Part shown: positions 16,857 to 26,090 of the stretch, piece by piece | Numbering within the stretch: the first letter of the stretch is position 1 | Layout: each line of letters opens with the position of its first letter | DNA from: a virus | Length of the DNA stretch: 64,000 nt | IMG/VR virus record: IMGVR_UViG_3300033978_000477 | Coordinates: 1-64,000 of that record | Strand: one strand, 5' to 3' | Notes under the pieces: model-generated | What the model was told of the DNA's origin: nothing | Databases searched by the model: none | What the model saw: the letters and a program-made list of their open reading frames with translations, nothing else | Made by a program: the position numbers and the translations under genes

Positions 16857-17342
16857 ATGGCAGCCACCGCAAACCTCACCTTCGACAACGTTGTCGCGAC
16901 GCGTCCGACGCTCGCGGAGCTTGGCGGGGCGACGAAGGAAGACCATCCGAAGTACCCGCCGAACCCGGCGACGATGGCGACCGCGAACGAGTACAACCAC
17001 TTCACCAAGCTGCTCCAAGGCTTGGCGAACGTCACCCCATCGGTGAGCATCTGGATTCAATTCACGTCAGGCACTCCAGCAGTGAGCGCGATCCGGGCGG
17101 TTGGCAGTACCGTCGTCAGCGGAGACTTCACCGTTACCGACAACGGCGCGGGTGACACCACCATCTCCTGGGCGGCGGGCAAGCTGCCCAACCCAACGGG
17201 GCAAGGCGCAGCCGTCAGCCTTACGGCGGACGTCGAGATTGACCGCGTCCGCGCGTACTACCCGACCACCACGTCAGTGCGGGTGAAGACGAAGCTTTCG
17301 GCAACTGGCACTGACGCAGACTTCCTCGTCCAGATCATCTAA
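16857..17342 (+). CDS. Small baseplate-region protein, unknown
   Basis: 161 residues, N-terminal helix-turn (TRPTLAELGGATKEDHPKYPP, TANEYNHFTKLLQGLANV) followed by a beta domain with VSIWIQFTSGTPAVSAIRA and DVEIDRVRAYYPTTTSV. It sits between baseplate J and the gp48-like gene, which are usually adjacent, so it is an insertion in the standard order. A fibre-adaptor role is possible; no family recognised. Confidence 0.6.
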   Translation: MAATANLTFDNVVATRPTLAELGGATKEDHPKYPPNPATMATANEYNHFTKLLQGLANVTPSVSIWIQFTSGTPAVSAIRAVGSTVVSGDFTVTDNGAGDTTISWAAGKLPNPTGQGAAVSLTADVEIDRVRAYYPTTTSVRVKTKLSATGTDADFLVQII

Positions 17343-17346
17343 GCCG

Positions 17347-18333
17347 ATGCCCCTCTTCTCCGCATTCACCCCGTTCGGCATGCTGGACTTCTCCAGCCAG
17401 GACAGCGACGCCGAGAAGGCGTACCGCGCGCTCAAGGCGAACTACGGCGAGGAAGCGTTCGACTACACCATCGGCACCGAACACGAGGCCGACGTCTACG
17501 CGACGGCAATGGCCATCGGCGCGGCCAAGGCGACCATCCGCCGGGCAGGCAACCAGCACAACCCAGCAACCGCTTTCGAGTTGCTCCCCGCGCATGAGGC
17601 AGCCTTTGGCCTCGTCCCGGCCCGTGGCGCCTCTCTGGCGAGCCGGCAGGCAGCGGCAGCGGCAAGGAATAGGGTCCTGAGGGGCTCGCGTCCTGAGGCC
17701 ATCCAGGAGGCACTGGAGGGGGTTCTCGGGTCAGACCTCCTGGCCATCCGCGTTCTGACCGTCGCAGAGTCGGACCAATGGCCGACAAGCATTGTCGATG
17801 CCGGCCCTGGGCTCTACTCCGACCCCCGCAAACCGCTCAAGTTCATCAAGCTCCTGGACCCCGTAGCGGGCGCACTCGATGGCATCACCCCCATCGAGTT
17901 GACTCTGCCCTACGAGAACTGGGACACCACCGATACGCCCGTCACCCTGGCCCGCGGGGAGCTTCTCCTGGTGGAGCCTGAGATCCCCGACGAGGCAGAG
18001 GTTGTCGAGGTGACCGAAGTCGCGACCGTCGGCGGGGTGAAGACATTCACCGCCGAGTTCCTCCGCGCTCACAACTTCGAGTCCGCAGCGACAACGCGCC
18101 CCACTCCCATCCGAACATCGACCAAGCGGCACTACCTCATCGTCGTCACCGCAAGCGCTTCGCTTGACGCCGTCATCCGCAAACAGGTGAACGAGACGAT
18201 GCAGCGGATGGTACGCGGCGTGTCGACCTGGAACATCGTCCAGCCGTACGACATCCCGTCTCGTGTGGTTGGCCCATTCTTCTTGAACCAATCCGGTCTC
18301 GGTGTCGTCACCATCGAACAGATCACCTACTGA
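17347..18333 (+). CDS. Baseplate/tail protein (Mu gp48-like position)
   Basis: 328 residues. Helical N-terminus (YRALKANYGEEAFDYT, DVYATAMAIGAAKATIRRAG), then AREVL-like SRQAAAAARNRVLRGSRPEAIQ, a beta centre, and a C-terminal helix AVIRKQVNETMQRMVRG with WNIVQPYDIPS. Proteins at this place (gp48/DUF2313 or tail protein I) complete the wedge and receive fibres. The call rests on position and general pattern. Confidence 0.55.
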   Translation: MPLFSAFTPFGMLDFSSQDSDAEKAYRALKANYGEEAFDYTIGTEHEADVYATAMAIGAAKATIRRAGNQHNPATAFELLPAHEAAFGLVPARGASLASRQAAAAARNRVLRGSRPEAIQEALEGVLGSDLLAIRVLTVAESDQWPTSIVDAGPGLYSDPRKPLKFIKLLDPVAGALDGITPIELTLPYENWDTTDTPVTLARGELLLVEPEIPDEAEVVEVTEVATVGGVKTFTAEFLRAHNFESAATTRPTPIRTSTKRHYLIVVTASASLDAVIRKQVNETMQRMVRGVSTWNIVQPYDIPSRVVGPFFLNQSGLGVVTIEQITY

Positions 18334-18336
18334 CCC

Positions 18337-19167
18337 ATGGCTCACAACACGCGCAGACTCACGGACGCAGGGACCGTCATCGGGACCAGTGCGGACCTTG
18401 CCGACGCGTTCCGGGACATTGACGAGACCACCACCAAGGCACTGAATGGGGCGGACGGCGGAACGTTCACCGCGGCTGCCACCATCACCATCGGCGGGGC
18501 CGGTGTGCAGTTGGCCTGTCCGGTGGACATGAATGGTGCTGCGATTGCGGCAACATCAACGAATCCGCTCACCCACGGAGCCCTGACCGCAACCGACGAC
18601 TACATTCGACTTGGCCCTGGGCACACGGGATCAACGCGAACGTTCAGGCAGTGGTTGGCGCCCGTCATCAGTCCCGAAATCTTTTGGGTCACGTCCGCCG
18701 ACCTTGAGGAGGGGAGCGCAGCTACATCGCGCTTTCCAGGCAATCGGTTTGCAGCGAGACTTCGCGTGCATGACGGGGCCACGCTCGCGAGCGTAGTTGT
18801 CAGGTGGAAGGTCAAGTGGGCGCATGCAGCACTTCCGGCGAAGCTCCCGGTGTTCCGTGTGATCCGGACAGACACCAACGGTGATGTCCAAGTGTTGCGG
18901 GCAGACTCGGGACTGGCAAGCGATGGGTTCATTGGCCTGGCCGCCAACCCATCAAACCTATCCAATTATCAGGCATCGAACGGTCCGCAGGACAGTGCGA
19001 CGTACGTCTGCGATCAGAACAACGTCGTTGACGTTTCCAAGTATGACTACCTGGTAGAGATCATCGACGAAGACGGAACCAATGCCTTCGACCAGTACGT
19101 CAGAGGCAACGTCTTCTACTGGGCCGAGACCACCGTCGACTTCATCACCAGCCTGAGGCCGCAATGA
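18337..19167 (+). CDS. Tail fibre-like protein, paralogue 1 of 3
   Basis: 276 residues, first of three tandem paralogues sharing two blocks: LRVHDGATLASVVVRWKVK near residue 145 and QNNVVDVSKYDYLVEIIDEDG near the end. The N-terminus (GTVIGTSADLADAFRDID, TFTAAATITIGGAG) resembles a short capping helix plus repeat strands. Probably a distal tail or fibre subunit. Stop and next start overlap (ATGA). Confidence 0.6.
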   Translation: MAHNTRRLTDAGTVIGTSADLADAFRDIDETTTKALNGADGGTFTAAATITIGGAGVQLACPVDMNGAAIAATSTNPLTHGALTATDDYIRLGPGHTGSTRTFRQWLAPVISPEIFWVTSADLEEGSAATSRFPGNRFAARLRVHDGATLASVVVRWKVKWAHAALPAKLPVFRVIRTDTNGDVQVLRADSGLASDGFIGLAANPSNLSNYQASNGPQDSATYVCDQNNVVDVSKYDYLVEIIDEDGTNAFDQYVRGNVFYWAETTVDFITSLRPQ

Positions 19168-19997
19168 GTGCACGAAGCAAGGTGCGTCCTGGCGGTCAGT
19201 GGTACGGCACGACGACCATCGGTCCACGGCAGCTATGCGCACTTGACCAACGCGTTTCCGAACTCATCAACATCGATGGCGGCACGTGGAACCCGACGAA
19301 CCACATCACCTTCGGCGGAGTCGGGCTCAAGCTGAATGGTGTCGGTGGCCTCACTGGTGGTGTCACCACGAAGATGGGCTATGGCGGAGATGAGCCGCGG
19401 ATCCGCTTGCCAGCCAGCACGTGGCCATCGTTCTCGACGCCATCAACGCGCACGCGCAGCATCTTCGTGCCGGCGACCGGTATAGAGAATGGGGCGTTCG
19501 TCGCCTCGTTCCCGACGATGACGTTCGTCAACAGCGATGGTGTCCCTGTCCGCTACAGGTACGAACTTCCGACGTTCCCGGATCTCTATGGCGTGATGTC
19601 GGTCCCGCAAATGCGGTTCCACGACGGCGCGACACTGACGAAGGCGACGTTCTACTACAAGTTCATTGGGCCGAAGCTGTTGGGTACTGAGAGGCTTGGG
19701 GTGTTTCGGGTGGATGCCTCAAATACCATCCAAGCTCTTTGCACCACACACACCAGTTCTGGGATCGTTTACTCGGATGCCACCACGTACACCGGTGGGG
19801 CAAAGAGGGACGTGTCAACCGCTGACGCGTACTATGCCGACGGGGCCACAATCGCCCTTGAGTTCGTTCCGGATCAGTACAACGTCATCGACACGAGCGC
19901 GTACGTCTATCAGGTGCGAGCGTACTTCGAAGATGTGTGGCCCATCATCTACGGGGTGAAGTTCGACTTCACCATTCCAAACAGGCGCTACGAGTAG
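19164..19997 (+). CDS. Tail fibre-like protein, paralogue 2 of 3
   Basis: 277 residues. It repeats the paralogue blocks as MRFHDGATLTKATFYYKF and QYNVIDTSAYVYQVRAYFED. The N-terminus QLCALDQRVSELINIDGGTWN matches the capping region of its neighbours. Divergence between copies is high except in these blocks, pointing to old duplication and selection for variety, as expected of receptor-facing parts. Confidence 0.6.
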   Translation: MSARSKVRPGGQWYGTTTIGPRQLCALDQRVSELINIDGGTWNPTNHITFGGVGLKLNGVGGLTGGVTTKMGYGGDEPRIRLPASTWPSFSTPSTRTRSIFVPATGIENGAFVASFPTMTFVNSDGVPVRYRYELPTFPDLYGVMSVPQMRFHDGATLTKATFYYKFIGPKLLGTERLGVFRVDASNTIQALCTTHTSSGIVYSDATTYTGGAKRDVSTADAYYADGATIALEFVPDQYNVIDTSAYVYQVRAYFEDVWPIIYGVKFDFTIPNRRYE

Positions 19998-20000
19998 CCA

Positions 20001-21095
20001 ATGGCAGCCTTCACACGCACCCAATCAGACGGCACATGGAACACCGGCTATGCGGTGACACCGTCAGACATCGCTGACCTTGAACGCAAGGCGTTCCAGG
20101 GGATCAATGGCGATGTCGGTGGAAGCTATACCCCGACGTCAGAGTTGTTCATCCAGGGCAGCTCGATGGTTGTGAGTGGTCCGACGGAGATTCGACAGCG
20201 CGGCATCGTGACTGGAGCCGTTGTTCTGTATGGGACGGAATTCGAGCGGTTCGCCGTCGGGCACGTCAACCGGTCCAGGACCATCTGGCAGCCATGCTCG
20301 CCCTTCGCTGTCGTTGGTCCCACGCCTTGGGCGGTTGTTCCTAGCATCAACCCGCGAGGCGCGCATGCGGTCGCAAGCCGCATCATTGGGCACGAGGCGG
20401 CAGTGGTGCCGGAGTTCGTTGTTGAGCTTCGGGTTCACAACGGAGCCACGTTGAGCAAGGCGAGGCTTCGGCTCAAGGTCACAACCCCGCACTCAAGCGC
20501 GCCGGCAGCCATGCCGAAGGTTCGCATCGGCAGGATGCGATACGACGGAGTTGTCGAATACCTGACCAGCGGCATCGACAACTACGTATCCCTTCCGAAA
20601 GCGAACTCGGGGCAGGACTGGTACAAGGACGGCGACGTTCAGGAGTTCGAGATCCCGTGTACGCAGAACAACGTCATCGACATCTCGCAGTACAGCTACT
20701 TCGCCAACGTAGTCGAGGAGAGCGGCATTCGTGGGTATCCGTTCGAGATTGATGTCTTCGCGGCTGAAGACATCCAAGCGGCCTCCCTGACGAACCAAGC
20801 CATCCCGCCAGGCACCATGTCTCTCTTTATGGGGCAGAACGTTGCTTCCGAGAATGGCGTTTACGATGCAGGTGGACGAGCCGGAATCAGACTGTCGCCC
20901 GACTTCAAGAATGGCATGGTCTTCTTCGTCAGGTCTGGTGATGAGTTCACCGGAACATACTGGCAGATGAGCATCCCGGAACCGTTCACGGTCGACTCAT
21001 CGCCGATCCGGTTTAGCTCGGTCGTCCCCCGAGGAACCCTGTTCCTCGGCTTCCTCCTCGACTTCACGAACATCACTGACAACCGCTTCCAGTGA
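20001..21095 (+). CDS. Tail fibre-like protein, paralogue 3 of 3
   Basis: 364 residues. Paralogue blocks are ELRVHNGATLSKARLRLKV and QNNVIDISQYSYFANVVEE. Unlike the other two copies it has about 90 extra C-terminal residues (IPPGTMSLFMGQNVASENGVY, GMVFFVRSGDEFTGTYWQM) forming a further beta domain. The 120 bases after it hold only a short GCGCG hairpin near 21113-21127. Confidence 0.6.
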   Translation: MAAFTRTQSDGTWNTGYAVTPSDIADLERKAFQGINGDVGGSYTPTSELFIQGSSMVVSGPTEIRQRGIVTGAVVLYGTEFERFAVGHVNRSRTIWQPCSPFAVVGPTPWAVVPSINPRGAHAVASRIIGHEAAVVPEFVVELRVHNGATLSKARLRLKVTTPHSSAPAAMPKVRIGRMRYDGVVEYLTSGIDNYVSLPKANSGQDWYKDGDVQEFEIPCTQNNVIDISQYSYFANVVEESGIRGYPFEIDVFAAEDIQAASLTNQAIPPGTMSLFMGQNVASENGVYDAGGRAGIRLSPDFKNGMVFFVRSGDEFTGTYWQMSIPEPFTVDSSPIRFSSVVPRGTLFLGFLLDFTNITDNRFQ

Positions 21096-21215
21096 GCCAC
21101 TGAGCGGCCCTCTGCGCGCTTCGCGCGACTGACCGGCCCAAGGCCAACCCGCGCCCATCAGGCGCTGCAAACCACCAACGCGGCCCCGCAAAGGGCAACG
21201 CGAACGGACACATCT

Positions 21216-22619
21216 ATGCCCAGCGCAGCAGCAAGGGTCTCCATCAATGGGGGCGCCAACCAGACTTCGGCGAACAAGCCCATCGTTGCGCCCAGCGCGG
21301 CAACCGTTGCGCTGTCGAGTGCGGACACATCGTTCTGGACGCAGCAGCGTTGGGAAATCTACGCCTACCCCGATGGGTGGACCGCGCCAGTCGGTTGGAG
21401 CACTGACGCCAACGGCGTCATCTACAGCACCAGCGTTACGCCTTCGTCGTTCAGCCTCCCGGCGAACACCACCAGATGGGGCAAGTGGGGCATCCGACTG
21501 ACCGTCAACAACGGCCTTGTCGACGGCGTTGCGGACGCGTCGATGGTTGATGAGTCGCTCGCCTTCGAGATGCTCTCGCCGTCAGGTCTACACGACCTGA
21601 TGAAGTACGAGTCCAACCAGTTCGGCGCGGACTGGACGGAGCAGTTTCGGGAGAACCTTCGAGAGCTGGCGAACGGTGGGAACCCAGGCGGTTCCAATAC
21701 CCAGATCCAATACAACAACGCTGGCGTGTTTGCTGGTGTCGGCAATGTCGTCCACAACGCAGGGAACCTATCCCTATCAGAGTCCGCCCCGACCACTGGA
21801 ACGACTGGTCAGGTCACCGTTGCTTGCGTGCAGCGCGCAGGCAAACGCCACCTAGTGGTGGGAGACGGGTACGTCTCTTCGTGGGTGCGCGCGACCGGCG
21901 GATCTGTCGTTGTGGGCCCGCACCCTGGCCACGTAAAGCAGTCCTTTTACAACCCGTGGGGCAACGCCGAAACCAGTGTTACGGCAACGTTCACCATGTC
22001 GCTGACGGGCACGCTCGGCGCTCCATCCGTCGCGAGCACGTCGCTTCTCGCAAGCACGTGTAGGATACAGTCTACAAGCGCAACTGCCATCGGCAGCTTT
22101 GCGTCCCTCTATGAGTCTTCCGCGCGCCTTTGGCGCGGCAACGCAGCGGACCGAGGCGGGTTTTACCTCGTGATGCGGTTCGCACCTGAGGACGCCGCTG
22201 CGGTTTCCGGCGCTCGCATGTTCGTCGGGCTTCATACGTCGGTGGCAGGGGCGACCAACGTCGAACCCAACACGCTCACGAGCATCCTTGGCGTATGCCA
22301 GTTGAGCACGTCGAACAACCTGCACCTCATCAACAACGACGGCACCGGCACCGCGACGACGGTTGACCTTGGCGCGTCCTTCCCTGCAAACGGGAACACG
22401 GCTGCCTATGAGTTGACGATGTGGTGCCCGCCGAACGAATCATTCGTTGGGTACCGCATTGAACGGCTGGACACGGGAGACGTCAGCGAGGGGACTTGGA
22501 CAACTGACCTGCCTCCGAACACGACGTTCCTGGCGCGCCGCGCATGGCGCACGAACAACGCCCAGGCGCTAGCCGTCAAGATGACCATCATCAGTATCTA
22601 TGCGGAGACGTTGGTGTGA
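21216..22619 (+). CDS. Tail fibre/structural protein with internal trimer-like region
   Basis: 467 residues. Residues 1-110 are a beta sandwich (WEIYAYPDGWTAPVGWSTD); a short helical stretch MKYESNQFGADWTEQFRENL leads to GGSNTQIQYNNAGVFAGVGN, the 'stutter' repeat common in trimeric phage fibres. The rest (AETSVTATFTMSLTGTLGA, FYLVMRFAPEDAAAVSGARM, FVGYRIERLDTGDVS) is a jelly-roll-like head domain. Likely a host-binding fibre. Confidence 0.65.
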   Translation: MPSAAARVSINGGANQTSANKPIVAPSAATVALSSADTSFWTQQRWEIYAYPDGWTAPVGWSTDANGVIYSTSVTPSSFSLPANTTRWGKWGIRLTVNNGLVDGVADASMVDESLAFEMLSPSGLHDLMKYESNQFGADWTEQFRENLRELANGGNPGGSNTQIQYNNAGVFAGVGNVVHNAGNLSLSESAPTTGTTGQVTVACVQRAGKRHLVVGDGYVSSWVRATGGSVVVGPHPGHVKQSFYNPWGNAETSVTATFTMSLTGTLGAPSVASTSLLASTCRIQSTSATAIGSFASLYESSARLWRGNAADRGGFYLVMRFAPEDAAAVSGARMFVGLHTSVAGATNVEPNTLTSILGVCQLSTSNNLHLINNDGTGTATTVDLGASFPANGNTAAYELTMWCPPNESFVGYRIERLDTGDVSEGTWTTDLPPNTTFLARRAWRTNNAQALAVKMTIISIYAETLV

Positions 22620-24760
22620 TTGCGGAGTCAATGAGGCCGGCATCGCTGGCCATCATCGCGACACTGGCACTCCAGTGTTTCCCCGTCGCGGTGAGACCAA
22701 AGCTTGTCGCGGTGTCTCCAGACCTTGGAGATGTTGATGGCGAGGTTTTGGTTACGCTCTCCGGCGCGAACCTCATTGGCGCAAGCGGGGCAACGATCGG
22801 TGGGTCTGAGTGTTCGCAGCTCAAGGTCGTCGACAACGCTACGGCGACATGCCTGACGCCGTCTAAGCCGCTCGGCACGTACAACGTTGTCATCACCACA
22901 CCAGCGGGAAGGTCCACACTCGTCAATGGATTCGAGTCCTGGTACCCGACGGCAATCACCGGCGCGCGTATCTATGACTCTGCGAAGGAAGTCGCTGCGG
23001 CCGGGTCATCGTTCGTCGTCAACTTCTCGATGGTCTCGGAAGAGATCGATCCGTCCTGGAAGCTGCGTGATGGACATGTGGCGTTCTACACACCGGGCAC
23101 CGATGACGTTGCGCTCGTAGGCGGCTGGAACCCATTCTACTCGGACGGCCTCGGCAACGGCGGCGACGGCACGCGCCCTGGCTGGACCTCCCCGCGGCAG
23201 ACCACCAACGAAGTCTGGAAGAGCACCAACGGCGGACAGAACTGGACGGCGCTGCTTGCGGACAACAACGCCGAGTTCGAGCGCCGGCACACGCCTGGCA
23301 TCGCGCAGGTCGGCAGTAAGTGGGTCATGATTGGCGGCGATCTTTGGGTCAACGATCCGCCCGACTCCTACCAGCGAGACATCGTATCCAGCACTGACGG
23401 CGGGCTGAACTGGACGACGGAGATGGCGACAACGCCATGGTCGTCGCGCATGCTTCACCTCGTCACCCAGAAGCCATTCGCCGGCAAGCTCTGGATGTTC
23501 GGCGGGCAAGACGGCGTCCTTGGCTTTGGCGGAACGGCAGACTTCCACAACGACGTTTGGAACTGCCCAGAGGACGACCTCGACAACTGGACGCAAGTCA
23601 TTGCCGACGGCGCAGCGATCGCAACGCGCCCTGGTGGGCGCGGAGGCGTCAACAACCTCATCGTGTGGGCACCGCTGACGGGCACCTACGCTGGCATCGA
23701 GCGCATGTGGCTGGCTGGCGGCTGTCAGTACGGATCTCCACACGTCTACTACAACGAGGTTTGGAGCACGACCAACGGGACTAGTTGGGTGCAGCACGCA
23801 GACGCCGGCTGGACCCCGCGGTTCTACCACTCCCTCTTCGTGCTCCGCGGTCGGCTTTGGATGATCGCCGGCGGCGACAACGTCGCCGGGAACAAGAGCG
23901 ACCTCTGGTACACCGAGGACGGCGAGAACTGGACCGAAGTCGACGCGCGCTTTGCGCCGCTCGAAGCAGGCTCGCATGCCGATGCCATCACTGTCGTGGA
24001 TGATCGCTACGCGATCTTCGCGATGGGCAACGGTTCCCTCGGGGCCGGGCCTCCGTACCTCAAGCGAGTCTGGCGCATCGACGTTCACTCTGGGACGCGA
24101 GTGTCGGCATGGGGCGACCACGGATCTGGCAGTGTCGACCTGACCGCATCAGGGGTGAATCGGCCGCTGCTGCTGGCCTCCGGCCAAGTTGGCAGCTTCG
24201 CCGCCCGACCCGCCATCGTCTTCGACGGTGCCGACAACTACATGGCCGCCGCATCCGTGGACATCCAATCTGGCGGCTACACCAGGTTCTTCTTCGGTCG
24301 GATCCCTCACCGAAAGGATGATGCGTCGCCAAGCGACACGACCGTTCAACATTGCGCCTTCGGCAATGACGCCGCGAACCAATACGAGACGACCGGACTG
24401 TCGAACGGAGCGCTCGCCATCACCGACGGCTCCGTCGCATGGGACCTGACAACGCAAGGCCTCACCAATCACGATGATGGTTTCGGAACGGCAAAGGCCT
24501 ACACCGTGACGCGCGCGACCGACAACAGCGTCAAGTTCTACGTCGATGGCGTCCAAGTAGGGACCACGCAGACGGTGAACTACAACACCACGTACAGCGG
24601 TTGGAAGTTCATCGGCGCTGGGCTGGGTACGGACTCCCCGACATCATCGAACAACAAGTTGCAGGGCGCCTTTGGTGCCTTCGTCACTTGTGACGGTGTG
24701 ATCAGTGAGGCCAACATCGCCAAGCTCTCGAAGTGGGGCCACGGCAAGTTCAAGGAGTGA
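22616..24760 (+). CDS. Large adhesin: TIG, Asp-box/kelch propeller and LamG-like domains
   Basis: 714 residues from GTG 22616 (GTGA overlap). A hydrophobic N-terminus (SLAIIATLALQCFPVAV) precedes an IPT/TIG domain (PKLVAVSPDLGDVDGEVLV...). Residues 115-500 form a propeller with Asp-box turns STNGGQNW, STDGGLNW, TTNGTSW and TEDGENW. The last 200 residues are a LamG-like sandwich (FFFGRIPHRKDD, VKFYVDGVQVGTTQ). Sialidase-like propellers bind or cut glycans; no catalytic set is evident. Probably a receptor-binding adhesin. Confidence 0.7.
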   Translation: MIAESMRPASLAIIATLALQCFPVAVRPKLVAVSPDLGDVDGEVLVTLSGANLIGASGATIGGSECSQLKVVDNATATCLTPSKPLGTYNVVITTPAGRSTLVNGFESWYPTAITGARIYDSAKEVAAAGSSFVVNFSMVSEEIDPSWKLRDGHVAFYTPGTDDVALVGGWNPFYSDGLGNGGDGTRPGWTSPRQTTNEVWKSTNGGQNWTALLADNNAEFERRHTPGIAQVGSKWVMIGGDLWVNDPPDSYQRDIVSSTDGGLNWTTEMATTPWSSRMLHLVTQKPFAGKLWMFGGQDGVLGFGGTADFHNDVWNCPEDDLDNWTQVIADGAAIATRPGGRGGVNNLIVWAPLTGTYAGIERMWLAGGCQYGSPHVYYNEVWSTTNGTSWVQHADAGWTPRFYHSLFVLRGRLWMIAGGDNVAGNKSDLWYTEDGENWTEVDARFAPLEAGSHADAITVVDDRYAIFAMGNGSLGAGPPYLKRVWRIDVHSGTRVSAWGDHGSGSVDLTASGVNRPLLLASGQVGSFAARPAIVFDGADNYMAAASVDIQSGGYTRFFFGRIPHRKDDASPSDTTVQHCAFGNDAANQYETTGLSNGALAITDGSVAWDLTTQGLTNHDDGFGTAKAYTVTRATDNSVKFYVDGVQVGTTQTVNYNTTYSGWKFIGAGLGTDSPTSSNNKLQGAFGAFVTCDGVISEANIAKLSKWGHGKFKE

Positions 24761-24778
24761 TCTCCGCAGGAGGGCGCC

Positions 24779-25294
24779 ATGAGCGAAGAGGTATCGAAAC
24801 TGACCCCCGAGGAACGCCTCGAAGGTCTCATGTTGGCGCTGTCCGGACGCATCGAAGAAGCGCATCAGGAAGCGAAGGGCTGGTACCGCACCGTTCGCAA
24901 CTCCATCGCTGAGACCAACCAAGAGCTGTCGATGCTCAAGGCTCGGCTTGACTCCGCCGAGAACAAGCTGCGCCGGCACGACTCCGGTTTTGCTCGCGCC
25001 TCCGATGCGGACCTGAAGCAGAACGAAGACATCAAGTCCATCGTCGCGGCAACCGGGAACTGCGTACAAGCCATCGACGCACTTGAGAAGAAGCTCGAAG
25101 CGTACGAGGCCAACGCCAGTACCAAGGCCGAGAGCATGCAGACGGTTGCAACGGAAGCCGTCTCGCAGACCCAGACCTTGGAGTCTCAAAAGCAGAAGCT
25201 TGAGAAGGAGGGCAGCAAGTCCACCCTCGGGCTCGTCCTCACCATCGGCGTTCTCGTTCTCCAGATCGTCGAACACTACATCAGCCGGAAGTGA
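24779..25294 (+). CDS. Coiled-coil protein with C-terminal membrane anchor
   Basis: 171 residues. Residues 1-145 are helical and charged with heptad-like runs (ETNQELSMLKARLDSAENKLR, VQAIDALEKKLEAYEANAS); residues 150-167 (TLGLVLTIGVLVLQIVEHY) are one membrane helix near the end. This is the shape of XhlA-like holin partners and other tail-anchored phage lysis proteins. Three tiny membrane proteins follow at once, which supports a lysis or membrane role. GGAGGG precedes the ATG. Confidence 0.55.
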   Translation: MSEEVSKLTPEERLEGLMLALSGRIEEAHQEAKGWYRTVRNSIAETNQELSMLKARLDSAENKLRRHDSGFARASDADLKQNEDIKSIVAATGNCVQAIDALEKKLEAYEANASTKAESMQTVATEAVSQTQTLESQKQKLEKEGSKSTLGLVLTIGVLVLQIVEHYISRK

Positions 25295-25297
25295 CTG

Positions 25298-25402
25298 ATG
25301 ACACCTGCAACTCTCGAACGGATTGAGACAGTGAAGACCTTCATCATGCTGTCGGTGCTGGTGCACGGCGCGGCAATGCTGGCCGTCTACTACCTGCGAT
25401 GA
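25298..25402 (+). CDS. 34-residue membrane microprotein
   Basis: MTPATLERIETVKTFIMLSV begins it and one hydrophobic helix fills residues 13-31. It overlaps the next start as ATGA. Tight packing among four membrane-protein genes and intact overlaps support coding. Could be a holin or holin regulator; no family recognised. Confidence 0.5.
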   Translation: MTPATLERIETVKTFIMLSVLVHGAAMLAVYYLR

Positions 25403-25491
25403 GCTTGGAGGAGGCACTCGACGTAGCGGCCTACGCCGTCGTGACTGTCTCCGTCATCATCTGGCTTCAGCTTCTCCAAGTCTGGCGCTGA
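25399..25491 (+). CDS. 30-residue membrane microprotein
   Basis: Reads MSLEEALDVAAYAVVTVSVI and ends WLQLLQVWR. A single hydrophobic helix with an acidic N-terminus and an Arg at the end suggests N-out or N-in anchoring. TTGGAGGAGG-like bases lie inside its start. Coupled by overlap to the gene before it. Confidence 0.45.
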   Translation: MSLEEALDVAAYAVVTVSVIIWLQLLQVWR

Positions 25492-25497
25492 CCACCA

Positions 25498-25617
25498 ATG
25501 CGTAACGACCTCGTAGACGCTGCCAAAGGCTGGCTCTGCATGGTCGCGCTCGCTCTCGCGTTCAGCGCAGTCATTGAAGTTTGCACGGGCCGATGGCCCA
25601 CCGGAGTATCCCCATGA
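25498..25617 (+). CDS. 39-residue membrane microprotein
   Basis: MRNDLVDAAKGWLCMVALAL opens it, with one membrane helix at residues 11-27 and a short polar end TGRWPTGVSP. It overlaps the next gene (ATGA). Third of a run of three mini membrane genes. Confidence 0.45.
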   Translation: MRNDLVDAAKGWLCMVALALAFSAVIEVCTGRWPTGVSP

Positions 25618-26090
25618 ATCGTGACAACCTCATCGGCCTTGGCTTCATCGTTGCCATTGTTGGCGCAGCCGTCCTGACCTACTTCGGCAAGGCGGACCCG
25701 GTCTACAGCTTCGGTTCCATCATGGGAGCTTTCCTCCTTTGGGTGCAGGACCGACCGGCCTTTGTGAAGAAGTTCTTCGGCGGCAAGGACGACCCGCCGC
25801 CGCCCGCTGCCGGCGCCGTAGCAGCGGTGTTGCTCGTGCTCTGCATGGGTGCGTCTAGCTCCCAGGCATCCTGCTCTCCAGCGTTCCGCAATGCCGTAGC
25901 CAAGAGCATCGTCGAGTTGGCCCCGTGCCTTCTGCTGAAGGTAGAGCAGGACGTTGAAGCCAAAGATGCCATCCTCCAGTGCAACGTCCCTCAGGAGTTG
26001 GTTGAAGATGCGCTGATGCTGGTCGCGGCGCAGAAGGCCGCTCACTCGCATGTGCTCGCGTCGAAACGAGACGCCGGGGCTTGCCAGTGA
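25614..26090 (+). CDS. Multi-helix membrane protein, possible holin
   Basis: 158 residues from ATG 25614. Hydrophobic helices at about 6-23 (LIGLGFIVAIVGAAVLTYF), a weaker one near 30-42, then a Lys/Pro linker and a third at 62-80 (AGAVAAVLLVLCMGASSSQA). The C-terminal 75 residues are soluble, helical and carry four Cys. Two-to-three membrane helices next to protease and lysozyme genes fit a holin; the long soluble tail is unusual for one. It overlaps the protease gene (GTGA). Confidence 0.5.
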   Translation: MNRDNLIGLGFIVAIVGAAVLTYFGKADPVYSFGSIMGAFLLWVQDRPAFVKKFFGGKDDPPPPAAGAVAAVLLVLCMGASSSQASCSPAFRNAVAKSIVELAPCLLLKVEQDVEAKDAILQCNVPQELVEDALMLVAAQKAAHSHVLASKRDAGACQ

